Origin: Stenotrophomonas maltophilia
Lineage (GTDB): Bacteria; Pseudomonadota; Gammaproteobacteria; Xanthomonadales; Xanthomonadaceae
Direction of reading: 5' to 3'
Assembly: GCA_002435595.1 (NCBI GenBank)
Contig: DJBL01000029.1
Location: 1,362-22,840, forward strand
Length of the DNA: 21,479 bases
Numbering within the stretch: position 1 is the first letter of the stretch; each line of letters begins with the position of its first letter. Below are positions 1-7,266 of the stretch, one piece after another. The position numbers and the translations under genes were made by a program. The notes under the pieces were generated by a model. That model ran no database searches. It was not told the DNA's origin and worked only from the letters and a program-made list of their open reading frames with translations.

Positions 1-372
1 CGCCGAGGTCACCGCCACGCCGGCGGTCACGGCCGCCGCCGTGGCGAAGGGATGGTCGTCCCAACTGTTCCAATGGTCGTCGTGGTAGTGCACGTCGACA
101 TCGACATTGCGGTTGACGTTGCGGTTGACGTCCACGTTGCGGTTGCGATTGACGTTGCGATTGACGTTGGCCGCACCGCTCCGGTTCACTGCCCCGCCCT
201 GCGGGCGCTGTACCGGACGATTGATATTGGTGTGGGCGGCAGCACGCGCGCCGCCACCGCGGAGCCCGCCGCCATGCTGGGCGGCCGCCGGGGGGCTGCA
301 CAATGCCAGCCCGAGGAGCGCGCCGGCACCGAGCATCACCAGCGGCAGCGACTTGCCGGTCACGGTCTGCAT
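1..372 (-). CDS. Asn-rich exported protein, 3' end outside the window
   Basis: The 124 visible residues open with a signal peptide (hydrophobic residues about 9-31, ending PPAAA). A Gly/Ala/Arg-rich stretch follows. Residues 69-94 are a low-complexity NVNR/NVDV repeat encoded by imperfect 12-nt repeats, and a His/Asp/Trp-rich segment (HYHDDHWNSWDDH) comes next. The frame is open at the window edge, so the C-terminus is missing. The ATG lies 1 nt after the stop of the upstream DUF2092 gene, and its ribosome-binding site (AGGAG) is inside that gene, so the two are translationally coupled and expressed together. The export signal and coupling suggest an envelope role. I do not recognise a family with certainty and assign no function. 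Confidence 0.75.
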   Translation of the reverse strand, partial: MQTVTGKSLPLVMLGAGALLGLALCSPPAAAQHGGGLRGGGARAAAHTNINRPVQRPQGGAVNRSGAANVNRNVNRNRNVDVNRNVNRNVDVDVHYHDDHWNSWDDHPFATAAAVTAGVAVTSA

Positions 373-373
373 G

Positions 374-1192
374 TCACTTCTCCTGTCCATCGGCGGCGAC
401 CACCACGGCCACCGGCACCAGCTTGATTCGCACGGCACCGGCCGGCGGGGTGAACGCGAACGCGCTGTCCTTGAGCGTGCCGCGCGTGTTCCAGTGCAGT
501 TCGGCGCGATACTGCGGCAACGCCGGGTCGTCCAGGGCGGTGATGATCAGTTTCTTCGGCAGCGAGGTGGCCTTGGAGATCCAGATCTGCCAGTCCACCT
601 GGTCCTGCTGGAAGGCGTACTGCTCGATCGCCTCGCCATCCACCAGCCCCCCGCCCACGTGCAGTGCGCCGCGGATGGCGCTCCTGGGCGCCTTGTCGGT
701 GCCCCAGAGGAACATGTCGGCCAGCGGCATCTCGATGCCGTAGCGGGTGGCGGCGGCGTCGACCAGGTCAGCGATGGTCGCCTCCAGCCCGTCGACCTGG
801 GCGTAGTACTTCAGGCGCGGCGAATACAGCGACAGCTGCTTGCCGTCAAAGTAGAGCTGGCGCAACTGTCGGTCGCTGCTCAGCTCCAGGAACAGCTGGT
901 TCGGCGCCCGCACCTTGTAGGTGACCGTGCCATCCAGTTCGATCTTCTGTCCGTCCTCCAGCACCACCTCGGTGCTGGCCTGGGAGACCAGCGAAAACTG
1001 CTTGAGCGCACGCAGCGCCGCGCCCATCCGGTCCAGCGCGGCCAGCGCCTCGGGATCGCGCTCGGGCTGGGCGGCGGCGGGTGCGGCGGCAGGGGGCGGC
1101 TGGGTGGCGACCCGGGTTGCGGCGTGCGCGGCAGGAAGCGACGCAAGCAGCAGGCAGGTCGTCCAGGCCATGTGGCGGTGTGCGGCAAGCAT
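374..1192 (-). CDS. DUF2092 family periplasmic protein
   Basis: This 272-aa protein has a signal peptide (about residues 1-22, ending LPAAHA) and a Pro/Ala-rich linker. The rest matches the DUF2092 family: an LDRMGAALRALKQFS helix, then beta-strand segments such as TVTYKVRAPNQLFLEL, YFDGKQLSLYSP and the C-terminal PKKLIITALDD. From general knowledge, this family has a LolA/LolB-like half-barrel expected to bind a lipid or hydrophobic ligand in the periplasm; the ligand here is unknown. The frame is open further upstream to 1330, but the ATG at 1192 has a GGAG site and the signal peptide directly after it, so I chose it. It sits 37 nt behind the MetA-like transporter gene and 1 nt before the Asn-rich gene. 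Confidence 0.88.
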   Translation of the reverse strand: MLAAHRHMAWTTCLLLASLPAAHAATRVATQPPPAAAPAAAQPERDPEALAALDRMGAALRALKQFSLVSQASTEVVLEDGQKIELDGTVTYKVRAPNQLFLELSSDRQLRQLYFDGKQLSLYSPRLKYYAQVDGLEATIADLVDAAATRYGIEMPLADMFLWGTDKAPRSAIRGALHVGGGLVDGEAIEQYAFQQDQVDWQIWISKATSLPKKLIITALDDPALPQYRAELHWNTRGTLKDSAFAFTPPAGAVRIKLVPVAVVVAADGQEK

Positions 1193-1229
1193 GAGCGTGT
1201 CTCCAGGCAGCAGGTAGGGACGGCGCGGC

Positions 1230-2213
1230 TTAGAACCCGCCGCTGATCGAGATGCTCCAGGGATCGCCCTCGAAGCGGTTGCGCACGCTGAATTCGCCGA
1301 TGTAGCGCAGCGACACGTCCAGGTGTTCACCCCCGGACCACTTTTTGCCGTAGGTCAGCACCGGGCCGACGCCGAACGAGCGCCCCTTGAACCCGTTGAG
1401 ACGGTCGGCGGTGGCGCCGTCGTCGTCCTGCAGCTGCTGGATCCAGCCCGCCGCAGCGCCAAACCCCCAGCCGCTGGGCGTGCGCTTGACCAGCAGTGCG
1501 TCGCTACGCGCCACCAGGCCGTTCTTGTAGTCGGTATCGTCGTTGCGGCTGTACCAGTCCACCGCACCCAGCACGCTGAACTCCAGCGTGCCCGCCTGGA
1601 ACAGGTGCGTGTAGCCCACGCTGGGCGAGAGCGTCCAGACGTTGAGGCCGGGGTTGGCCAGCTTGCCCGGGTCGTACTTGGCCGTGGGCGCGTAGACATA
1701 CACGCCGAAGGACACGTGCTGCACCGGGTCGATGTGGTAGCCGGCGATGAACGGCGCGAAGTACACGTCGAACAGGTTGGAGGCGCTGTCCTTGACCTGG
1801 CGGCGGCCGCCCAAGGGCCCGTCCAGGTTGGCGGTGACGTCGGCGGTGATGTACGGCACGGTCAGCATCGAGGCGAAGTTCCACTTGCCGGCGTGGGTGG
1901 GCCACACGTACACGCCGGTGGCAGCGGTCAGGCTGACGTCGGCCTCCAGCCCGAGCGAGATCTGGCCAGCGATCGGCGCGGCCCGGCTGGCGCCGATCCT
2001 GCCGTCGTAGCGCACGTAGCTGAGCGACCACTGCATGCCCGGTTCGGGCGGGATCACCCCGGCATAGGAGGTGATCTGCATCCCGGTGATCGATCGCCCC
2101 AGTGCGCCTTCGGTGGCATGTGCCTGCAGGCTGGCAGCGAGTGCCAGCGCACCCAGCAGTGCCGCGCAGATCCCGCTGGAACGACGGTAGTGGCGGAAGG
2201 ATGGGCTGCCCAT
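1230..2213 (-). CDS. MetA/phenol-degradation type outer-membrane transporter-like protein
   Basis: The product is 327 aa with an N-terminal signal peptide cleaved near ASLQAHA-TEG (about residue 34). The mature part is rich in alternating aromatic/hydrophobic strands with Gly/Asp turns and ends in the sequence SISGGF, a C-terminal Phe typical of outer-membrane beta-barrels. It resembles the MetA pathway of phenol degradation family (SphA-like transporters), which are predicted outer-membrane channels of mostly unknown substrate. The frame extends upstream to 2765, but the ATG at 2213 has a good Shine-Dalgarno (GAGAGG) and begins the signal peptide. The start codon lies 5 nt beyond the stop of the DUF1622 gene, supporting one transcript. 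The substrate cannot be read from the sequence. Confidence 0.85.
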   Translation of the reverse strand: MGSPSFRHYRRSSGICAALLGALALAASLQAHATEGALGRSITGMQITSYAGVIPPEPGMQWSLSYVRYDGRIGASRAAPIAGQISLGLEADVSLTAATGVYVWPTHAGKWNFASMLTVPYITADVTANLDGPLGGRRQVKDSASNLFDVYFAPFIAGYHIDPVQHVSFGVYVYAPTAKYDPGKLANPGLNVWTLSPSVGYTHLFQAGTLEFSVLGAVDWYSRNDDTDYKNGLVARSDALLVKRTPSGWGFGAAAGWIQQLQDDDGATADRLNGFKGRSFGVGPVLTYGKKWSGGEHLDVSLRYIGEFSVRNRFEGDPWSISISGGF

Positions 2214-2218
2214 GTGGA

Positions 2219-2617
2219 TCACCTCTCGGGTCGGTTGCGCGCTGCCGCGCCCTGGCGGGCGGCAGCACGTCGCTGGCGTTCGCGTACTTCCTGGATGTCG
2301 CGCTCCAGGAACACGTTGAGGAAGGTCCGGATCACCGCGATCGCCCCCAGCTGGCCGATGCTGTCCCAACTGGTGTAGATGGAGGACTCCAGGATGTCGG
2401 CGGCCAGTTGCACGGTCAGCCCGGCCACCAGCCAGCGCCCGTACTCCAGCCACAGGTCGCGGCGCGCCACGTTGTCGGCGTGCCCCGACAGCAGCAGGCG
2501 CACCCCACGCACGAAGGCGATCACCGTGGCCAGTACGATCAGCACCAGCGCCATCGCATCGATCACCACCACGACCGGCTCGGTACATGCCACCAGCCAG
2601 GATTTGAGGGCGGACAT
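2219..2617 (-). CDS. DUF1622 family inner-membrane protein
   Basis: A 132-aa protein with three predicted membrane spans (about residues 14-36, 60-80 and 86-104) and a charged C-terminal tail. The pattern of a Tyr-Gly-Arg segment entering span two, AADILESSI, then AIAVIRTFLNVFLERDI is characteristic of DUF1622. No biochemical role is established for this family. It is preceded by a strong ribosome-binding site (GGAGGA) and sits between the FGE gene and the MetA-like transporter gene, within 50 nt of both. Its neighbours suggest a function in the cell envelope. Confidence 0.88.
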   Translation of the reverse strand: MSALKSWLVACTEPVVVVIDAMALVLIVLATVIAFVRGVRLLLSGHADNVARRDLWLEYGRWLVAGLTVQLAADILESSIYTSWDSIGQLGAIAVIRTFLNVFLERDIQEVRERQRRAAARQGAAARNRPER

Positions 2618-2659
2618 CGGCGATCCTCCGGAGGCGGCGAAGCGGCGGGACGCGGCGGT

Positions 2660-3586
2660 TCATCCGCGTTCCACGCAGCGGAAGCCGAGGTGGCAGGTGG
2701 AGGTATCCACCGGCTGCGCCATCCGCGCGGCCGGCCGGTAGCGGCGGCAATAGTTGGGCGCGCACAGGTGCGAGCCGCCCTTCATGACCCGGCGTGGAAT
2801 GGCACTGGCATCGCGTGGATCGTGGCTGCGCTCGCGCTCACCGCCGCGCGGGTTCTCGATGGCGCAACAGGGCCGGCCCTGCAGCTGGTCGTGCTGCTGG
2901 TACCAGTCGCTGGTCCACTCCCAGACGTTGCCGATCATGTCGTAGAGCCCGTAGCCATTGGGCGCGTAGCTGCCCACCGGCGCGGTCCAGCGATGGCCGT
3001 CCTCGTCCAGGTTCAACCACGGGAATTGGCCCTGCCAGGTGTTGGCCTGGTGCCGGCCGCGCACGGTGAGGGTGTCGCCCCAGGCGAACTCACCCTCGGT
3101 GCGGCCACCCCGGGCGGCAAATTCCCACTCGGCCTCGGTGGGCAGCTGCTTGCCGATCCAGGTGGCATAGGCCAACGCGTCGGCAAAGCCCACGTGCACC
3201 ACCGGGTGGTCGTCCAGCCCCTCCAGGTGCGTGCCGGGGCCGCGCGGGTGGCGCCAGTCCGCGCCGGCCACGTAGTGCCACCAGTTGTGTGGGTTGGACA
3301 TGTCCACCGGATGGGCCGGCTGCACGAACACCACCGAGGACGGCACCAGCAGCGCCGGATCGGCGCCGGGGTAGTCGCGCGGGTCGGCCGGCCGCTCGGC
3401 CAGGGTGAGATAGCCGGTGGCGGTCACGAAGCGCGAGAAATCGCGGTTGGTGACCGCATAGCGGTCGATCCGGAACGGTCCCACCCGCACTTTGTGCGCC
3501 GGCCGCTCCTCCGGGTAATGGTCGTTGGAGCCCATGCTGAAGACCCCGCCGTCCAGCGCAACCATGTCATCGATGACCGCACTCAT
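2660..3586 (-). CDS. Formylglycine-generating enzyme (SUMF1) family protein
   Basis: This 308-aa protein is a full-length FGE-sulfatase domain: MVALDGGVFSMGS near the N-terminus, the VTNRDFSRFV helix, PTEAEWEFAARGG (149-161), GLYDMIGNVWEWTSDW (213-228), GGSHLC...YCRRYRPAAR (270-288) and the closing LGFRCVERG. Genuine FGEs oxidise a sulfatase cysteine to formylglycine using a copper-binding cysteine pair. Here the pair is present as Cys275 and Cys280, with the canonical five-residue spacing and the following Arg-Tyr-Arg context, so activity is plausible. No signal peptide is visible, so it should act in the cytoplasm before export of the client. Start ATG follows AGGAG by 7 nt. No sulfatase is encoded in the window. 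The alternative is a related SUMF1-fold oxygenase, but the cysteine pair argues against that. Confidence 0.92.
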   Translation of the reverse strand: MSAVIDDMVALDGGVFSMGSNDHYPEERPAHKVRVGPFRIDRYAVTNRDFSRFVTATGYLTLAERPADPRDYPGADPALLVPSSVVFVQPAHPVDMSNPHNWWHYVAGADWRHPRGPGTHLEGLDDHPVVHVGFADALAYATWIGKQLPTEAEWEFAARGGRTEGEFAWGDTLTVRGRHQANTWQGQFPWLNLDEDGHRWTAPVGSYAPNGYGLYDMIGNVWEWTSDWYQQHDQLQGRPCCAIENPRGGERERSHDPRDASAIPRRVMKGGSHLCAPNYCRRYRPAARMAQPVDTSTCHLGFRCVERG

Positions 3587-3620
3587 CGCATCGCTCCTGT
3601 GGATCCGGCTGTGCGGCGGC

Positions 3621-4133
3621 TCATGCGAATGGCGCCACGTTGAAGGTCATCCCGGCGATCGCCAGCACGCCGAGCAGCCACAGCAGGCCGGCGGTGATCA
3701 GCGTCAGGGAGATCGGGTAGTGGCTCTCGCCGTGGATCAGCCCTTCGCGGATCATCAGGTCGCGTTCGCTGCGCAGCTGCTTCATGTAGCGCAGGTGGTA
3801 GACGATGCCGAGGGTGAGCAGGACCAGGCCCAGCGCCACCAGTGCCACGCCGAAGTTGCGCGGTGCATGCGGACGCAGGGTGGTACCGGGCACCTCCAGC
3901 ATGTGCCCGAAGAACTGGTAGATGGTGAAGCCGAAGCCGATCAGCGACAGCGCGGTGCGGATGATCGACATCAAGGTACGGTCGGCGCTCATCCGGGTGC
4001 GCTGGAACGACATCCCGGTGCGCCGCGAGGACAGTTCCATCGAGGCCGCGTCGGTGCCGCCGAGCAGGTCGCGGGCCTCGCCGATGGTGACCGCGCGCCC
4101 GGCCAGCGTGGTGCGGGGATCCTCTGTGCTCAT
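3621..4133 (-). CDS. DUF202 (YidH-like) inner-membrane protein
   Basis: The 170-aa product has a soluble N-terminal segment, then RTRMSADRTLMSIIRTALSLIGFG (written in the family as a conserved Arg-Thr entry to span one). Membrane spans are at about residues 56-76, 94-114 and 141-161, which fits DUF202. No activity is established for the family. The start ATG at 4133 overlaps the upstream gene's stop codon as ATGA, so translation is coupled. An AAGGA site lies upstream. The gap to the FGE gene is 34 nt. The frame is open further upstream to 4922, but only as a shadow of the preceding gene. Confidence 0.87.
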   Translation of the reverse strand: MSTEDPRTTLAGRAVTIGEARDLLGGTDAASMELSSRRTGMSFQRTRMSADRTLMSIIRTALSLIGFGFTIYQFFGHMLEVPGTTLRPHAPRNFGVALVALGLVLLTLGIVYHLRYMKQLRSERDLMIREGLIHGESHYPISLTLITAGLLWLLGVLAIAGMTFNVAPFA

Positions 4134-4564
4134 GGTCCACGGTCCTTGGGCTGGGTGGCGCCGCGGCGGCGCAGCCAGCCGCTGGCGATGCGGTTGATCG
4201 GGCCACGCAGCAGCAGGTAGGGCAGGAAGCCCAGCACCACGGCGATCACGAACGCTTCCACCGGGTACTTGAAACCGCCGAACATGCGGAACTGGTAGAT
4301 CACGTCCATGCCCACGCCCAGCAGCAGGATGCGGGTCGTCGCAGTGACGCCCTCGCGCCACGTGCTCAGCCGCTGCCCGGCATTGCTGTGGGCCAGCAGC
4401 CAGGCATAGGGCGCCCTGCCGGTCCGCGCATCCTTGATGCCGTCGATCAACGCGGTGATCAACGCCATGGTCGGCTGAAGGAAGAAGCGGAAGGTCATCG
4501 GACCGTCCGCGCGATCGATCATGTCGGTCCAGAAACGGGTAAGGATGTCGATCACCAGGAGCAT
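4130..4564 (-). CDS. Small conserved membrane protein, first gene of the FGE operon
   Basis: A 144-aa protein with two clear membrane segments (about 76-92 and 101-120) and a basic, soluble C-terminus. An amphipathic N-terminal region contains RADGPMTFRFFLQPTMA, and a central DGIKDARTGRAPY motif looks conserved in type. I know similar small proteins next to DUF202 genes in other proteobacteria but cannot name a family or function. The ATG at 4564 has an AGGGA site. An in-frame extension to 5059 would run through the divergent gene and is unlikely. It overlaps the DUF202 gene by 4 nt and begins the minus-strand operon, whose promoter must lie in the 170-bp divergent spacer. Confidence 0.8.
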   Translation of the reverse strand: MLLVIDILTRFWTDMIDRADGPMTFRFFLQPTMALITALIDGIKDARTGRAPYAWLLAHSNAGQRLSTWREGVTATTRILLLGVGMDVIYQFRMFGGFKYPVEAFVIAVVLGFLPYLLLRGPINRIASGWLRRRGATQPKDRGP

Positions 4565-4642
4565 TGCCGGATTCCCTGCGACAGGCCTCCAGCTTGGCCG
4601 CCCCGCCGACCGCGCACATCCGGATTGGTACTGCACCGTGCC

Positions 4643-4656
4643 CAGTATTTTTACTG
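4643..4656. promoter_or_regulatory. Candidate operator dyad CAGTA-N4-TACTG
   Basis: A perfect 5-bp inverted repeat, CAGTA TTTT TACTG, lies in the divergent spacer with its centre 85 bp from both flanking start codons. It overlaps a 14-bp perfect palindrome, CTGCGCCGGCGCAG (4654-4667). A -10-like TATGCT at 4682-4687 would place the dyad near -44 for the rightward gene. Two related dyads occur at 6402-6421 and 10062-10077. Confidence 0.5.
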
Positions 4657-4734
4657 CGCCGGCGCAGCCCGGTGGCGGCGGTATGCTCGCTCTGGGCAGC
4701 CGCTTCGGTCGTCCATCCCCGGAGTACGCACGGC

Positions 4735-5913
4735 ATGGCGCTATACGGGTATTCACTGATGCGCGGTGGCCTGGTCCACCGCCTGCTGCATGCGGCCGGC
4801 GTGCTGCACGACCGCGCGCATCTGTCCTGGTGGCTGGCACTGGCGTTGCTGCTGCTGTGTCTGCTGCCACCGCTGCTGCTGACCGCCGCGGCCGGCACGC
4901 TGCTGCCTGGCGGCAACGGCATGGCGCTGCTGGGCGACTACGCCACCCTGAGCCGCCTGCTGCTGGTGGTGCCGCTGCTGGTGCTGGCCGCACCGCATGC
5001 CGACGCGCTGCTGCGCAATGCGTTGCGCCAACTCGGTCATGCCAGCCTGGTGCCGCCACGCCGAAGCGCGCGGCTGGAACGCCTGCTGCAGCGGATCCGG
5101 CGCGGGCGTGACAGCTGGCTGCCCGAGCTGCTGTGCCTGCTGGTCGCGCTGGCCCCGTTCTGGCTGGCCGGGCACGCGGTCAACCTGCTGCCGGGGGTGG
5201 CCGACTGGCGGCTGCACGGCGACCAGCTCACCGCGGCCGGACGCTGGTATGAGTGGGTGTCGCTGCCGTTGTCACGCTTGCTGGGGCTGCTGTGGCTGTG
5301 GCGCTTCGTGCTCTGGACGGTGCTGTTGTGCGGACTGCCGCGGGTGGGGCTGCGCCTGCATGCCGAGCATCCCGATGGCGCCGGGGGCCTGGCCTTCCTG
5401 GGCCTGGCCCAGGAGCGCTTTGCCATCCTCGCCCTGGCCGGTGGCCTGCTCCTGGCCGGCGCCTGCCTCAACCAGATGTACTGGCTGGGCCAGACCCTGT
5501 ATTCGCTGCGCCACCTCCTGGCCGGCTACGTCATTGGCGCCACCGTGCTGCTGGTCGCACCGCTGCTGGTGCTGATGCCGACCCTGATGCGGGCCAAGCG
5601 CCATGCCCTGTTCCGCTTCGATGCGCTGGGCAATCGCGCCGCGACCGTGTTCGACCAGCGCTGGCAGGCCGCAGGCAGCGTGCTGGCCGGTGACGCTGAC
5701 GGATCCGACAGCCTGCTCGACCACGGCGATGCATCGGCCTATGCCGATTTCAGCGGTGTCTACCAGGGCCTGGCGCGGATGTCGGCGGTGCCGTTCAACC
5801 GCTGGAACCTGGCGTGGATCGCCGCGCACGCCGCGCTTCCGCTGGGCCCGCTGGCCTTGATGGCCATGTCCGTGGACGAGCTGGTGAAAAAGCTGGTGGG
5901 GATCCTGGCCTGA
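4735..5913 (+). CDS. Polytopic membrane protein of unknown function
   Basis: The product is 392 aa and very rich in Leu, with about seven predicted membrane segments near residues 31-52, 74-88, 129-150, 183-202, 228-246, 262-284 and 358-378. A cytoplasmic or periplasmic loop contains HPDGAGGLAFLG (212-223), a motif seen in several uncharacterised bacterial membrane proteins. A soluble 285-355 segment is rich in Asp and Ser. I do not recognise a characterised family. The ATG at 4735 follows a GGAG site; the frame is open upstream to 4564 but that part lacks a ribosome-binding site and overlaps the candidate promoter. It diverges from the FGE operon and converges on the receiver-only regulator, 14 nt apart. 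Confidence 0.8.
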   Translation: MALYGYSLMRGGLVHRLLHAAGVLHDRAHLSWWLALALLLLCLLPPLLLTAAAGTLLPGGNGMALLGDYATLSRLLLVVPLLVLAAPHADALLRNALRQLGHASLVPPRRSARLERLLQRIRRGRDSWLPELLCLLVALAPFWLAGHAVNLLPGVADWRLHGDQLTAAGRWYEWVSLPLSRLLGLLWLWRFVLWTVLLCGLPRVGLRLHAEHPDGAGGLAFLGLAQERFAILALAGGLLLAGACLNQMYWLGQTLYSLRHLLAGYVIGATVLLVAPLLVLMPTLMRAKRHALFRFDALGNRAATVFDQRWQAAGSVLAGDADGSDSLLDHGDASAYADFSGVYQGLARMSAVPFNRWNLAWIAAHAALPLGPLALMAMSVDELVKKLVGILA

Positions 5914-5927
5914 GCACGCGCCGCGGC

Positions 5928-6323
5928 TCAGCGCTGCAGCGAGCGCGACACGAACGGCATGCCGTCCAGCGCGGCGCGCACCGCCAGCAACAGGTCATCG
6001 CCGGCATCGGACTTGAGCACGTAGCTGCACACCCCCAGCGCCATCGCCTGCCGCACCATCTGCAGTTCGGCATGCACGGTGATGAACACCACCCCCAGCA
6101 CCGGCCGCTGCGCGCGCAGACGGCGTGCCGCCTCCAGCCCGCTGAGCCCGGGCATGGCGATGTCGGTCACCACCACATCCGGCAGCATCGACTGCGCGGC
6201 CTGCACCAGCGACTCACCATCCTGGACCAGCCCGATCACGTCGAACTGCTCGCGCAGCAGGCCGCGGAGCTGACGCCCCATCGCACATCCATCTTCGGCC
6301 AGCAGCACACGGACCGCATTCAT
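5928..6323 (-). CDS. Receiver-only response regulator
   Basis: This 131-aa protein is a single REC domain: acidic pair Glu10/Asp11, phospho-acceptor Asp54 in VVVTDIAMPG, Thr82 and Lys104 in YVLKSDAG. No HTH or enzymatic output domain follows. Such stand-alone receivers act by protein contact or as phosphate sinks in phosphorelays. The ATG at 6323 was chosen because the family start (RVLLAEDG) follows directly and a GGAA site precedes it; the frame is open to 6392 without family sequence. Its neighbour on the same strand is the NarL-type regulator, 121 nt upstream, and its receiver is similar in style to that protein's. A dyad at 6402-6421 lies about 80 bp upstream. Confidence 0.9.
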   Translation of the reverse strand: MNAVRVLLAEDGCAMGRQLRGLLREQFDVIGLVQDGESLVQAAQSMLPDVVVTDIAMPGLSGLEAARRLRAQRPVLGVVFITVHAELQMVRQAMALGVCSYVLKSDAGDDLLLAVRAALDGMPFVSRSLQR

Positions 6324-6401
6324 CGCTTCCGCCCGTTCCACGCGTCCAGCGATGGTGGGCGTTGGCCACGGGCGGCCACAAGGGAAAAACACCCGTGCGC
6401 A

Positions 6402-6421
6402 GGCAAGTAAATCTACTTGCC
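6402..6421. promoter_or_regulatory. Candidate operator dyad GGCAAGTA-N4-TACTTGCC
   Basis: This is a perfect inverted repeat with 8-bp arms and a 4-bp spacer, in the spacer between the two response-regulator genes. Its centre is 88 bp upstream of the receiver-only gene. Its core AGTA-N4-TACT is shared with sites at 4643 and 10062. NarL-family HTH proteins bind dyads of this general form, so autoregulation is possible. A short terminator stem for the upstream gene is an alternative, but there is no T tract. Confidence 0.5.
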
Positions 6422-6444
6422 GCGGCGCTCGCCGGTGCCTGGCC

Positions 6445-7095
6445 TCAGTGCCGGATCAGACCTTCCTGCTCGGCCTTGCGCACCAGTTCCAGTGTCCCGT
6501 GCACGCCCAGCTCCTGCATGATCGCGTACTTGTGCGATTCAACGGTGCGCACCGAGACCCCGAGTTCGTAGGCGATCTGCTTGGAGCGCAGCCCCAGTGC
6601 AACGTACTCCAGGATGCGCAGCTGCTTCTCGGTCAGGCTGTAGGCGCGCCGGCCCGAGCACACGATGGCGTTGGCGGCCACGGTCGGGGTGACGTAGGTC
6701 TGGCCCTCCATGATGCCGGCCAGGGCGCGCATCAGCTCGTCACCGGCTGAACTCTTCAGGATGTAGCCACGTGCCCCGGCCCGGATCGCCTCGGCCGCCA
6801 CGCTGGATTCGTCGTGCATGGTCAGGAACACGAACGGCATCGCATAGCCCTCGCCCCGCATCATCCGCATCGCGTCGATGCCACTCATGCCGGGCATGCT
6901 GATGTCGGCCACGACCACGTCGGGGGGATCGCGCCGCACCGATTCGACCAATTGCTCGCCCGACCCCACCAGTTCGATGGTGGCAAAGGTATCGGTCAGC
7001 AGCCGTTCGATGCCCTGGGCCACCAGCATGTGGTCATCGGCCACCACGACCCTGCGGAACTGCGTTGGAAGCGAACGCTCACACATCACGCTCAT
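6445..7095 (-). CDS. NarL/FixJ-type response regulator (REC + LuxR HTH)
   Basis: A 216-aa regulator of normal family length. The receiver domain (about 14-130) has Asp20/Asp21, phospho-acceptor Asp64 in VVVADISMPGMSG, Thr92 and Lys114 in GYILKSSAGDE. The LuxR/GerE HTH (about 152-212) contains LTEKQLRILEYVALGLRSKQIA and the recognition helix VSVRTVESHK. It should bind DNA as a phosphorylated dimer and is the most likely partner of the HisKA_3 kinase encoded 1.3 kb away. Candidate ATGs exist at 7209, 7122 and 7095; the last has GGAG at a suitable distance and gives the usual length. The leader contains an inverted repeat at 7115-7133. Confidence 0.92.
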   Translation of the reverse strand: MSVMCERSLPTQFRRVVVADDHMLVAQGIERLLTDTFATIELVGSGEQLVESVRRDPPDVVVADISMPGMSGIDAMRMMRGEGYAMPFVFLTMHDESSVAAEAIRAGARGYILKSSAGDELMRALAGIMEGQTYVTPTVAANAIVCSGRRAYSLTEKQLRILEYVALGLRSKQIAYELGVSVRTVESHKYAIMQELGVHGTLELVRKAEQEGLIRH

Positions 7096-7114
7096 TGCGA
7101 TGTCTCCGTCGGTA

Positions 7115-7133
7115 TCAATCATCCCCTGATTGA
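7115..7133. repeat. Inverted repeat TCAATCA-N5-TGATTGA in the regulator leader
   Basis: Two perfect 7-bp arms separated by TCCCC end 20 bp upstream of the chosen start of the NarL-type regulator. It is AT-rich against its surroundings. It could be an operator or an RNA hairpin near the ribosome-binding site; the sequence does not distinguish these. Confidence 0.45.
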
Positions 7134-7266
7134 GTTGCCGCGCCCCTGGCGGTGCGACCGGCAGCGGGGCCGGTGCGCAGTGCAAACAGGCGCGCAGCGC
7201 GCTGACCATGCGAGCACTCCCGTGACGGTTTTGTGAGGCGAGACCGGGGTCGGGTGCGTACGCCGA

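Noticed and set aside
2102..3643. A 513-codon plus-strand frame opposite the FGE and DUF1622 genes
   Set aside because: The opposite strand encodes conserved FGE motifs; this frame has none and would span several operon genes.
4836..4850. TGGCAC-N5-TTGC with correct -24/-12 spacing for a sigma-54 promoter
   Set aside because: It lies inside a Leu-rich coding segment where such sequence is expected by codon choice, and no downstream gene start fits.
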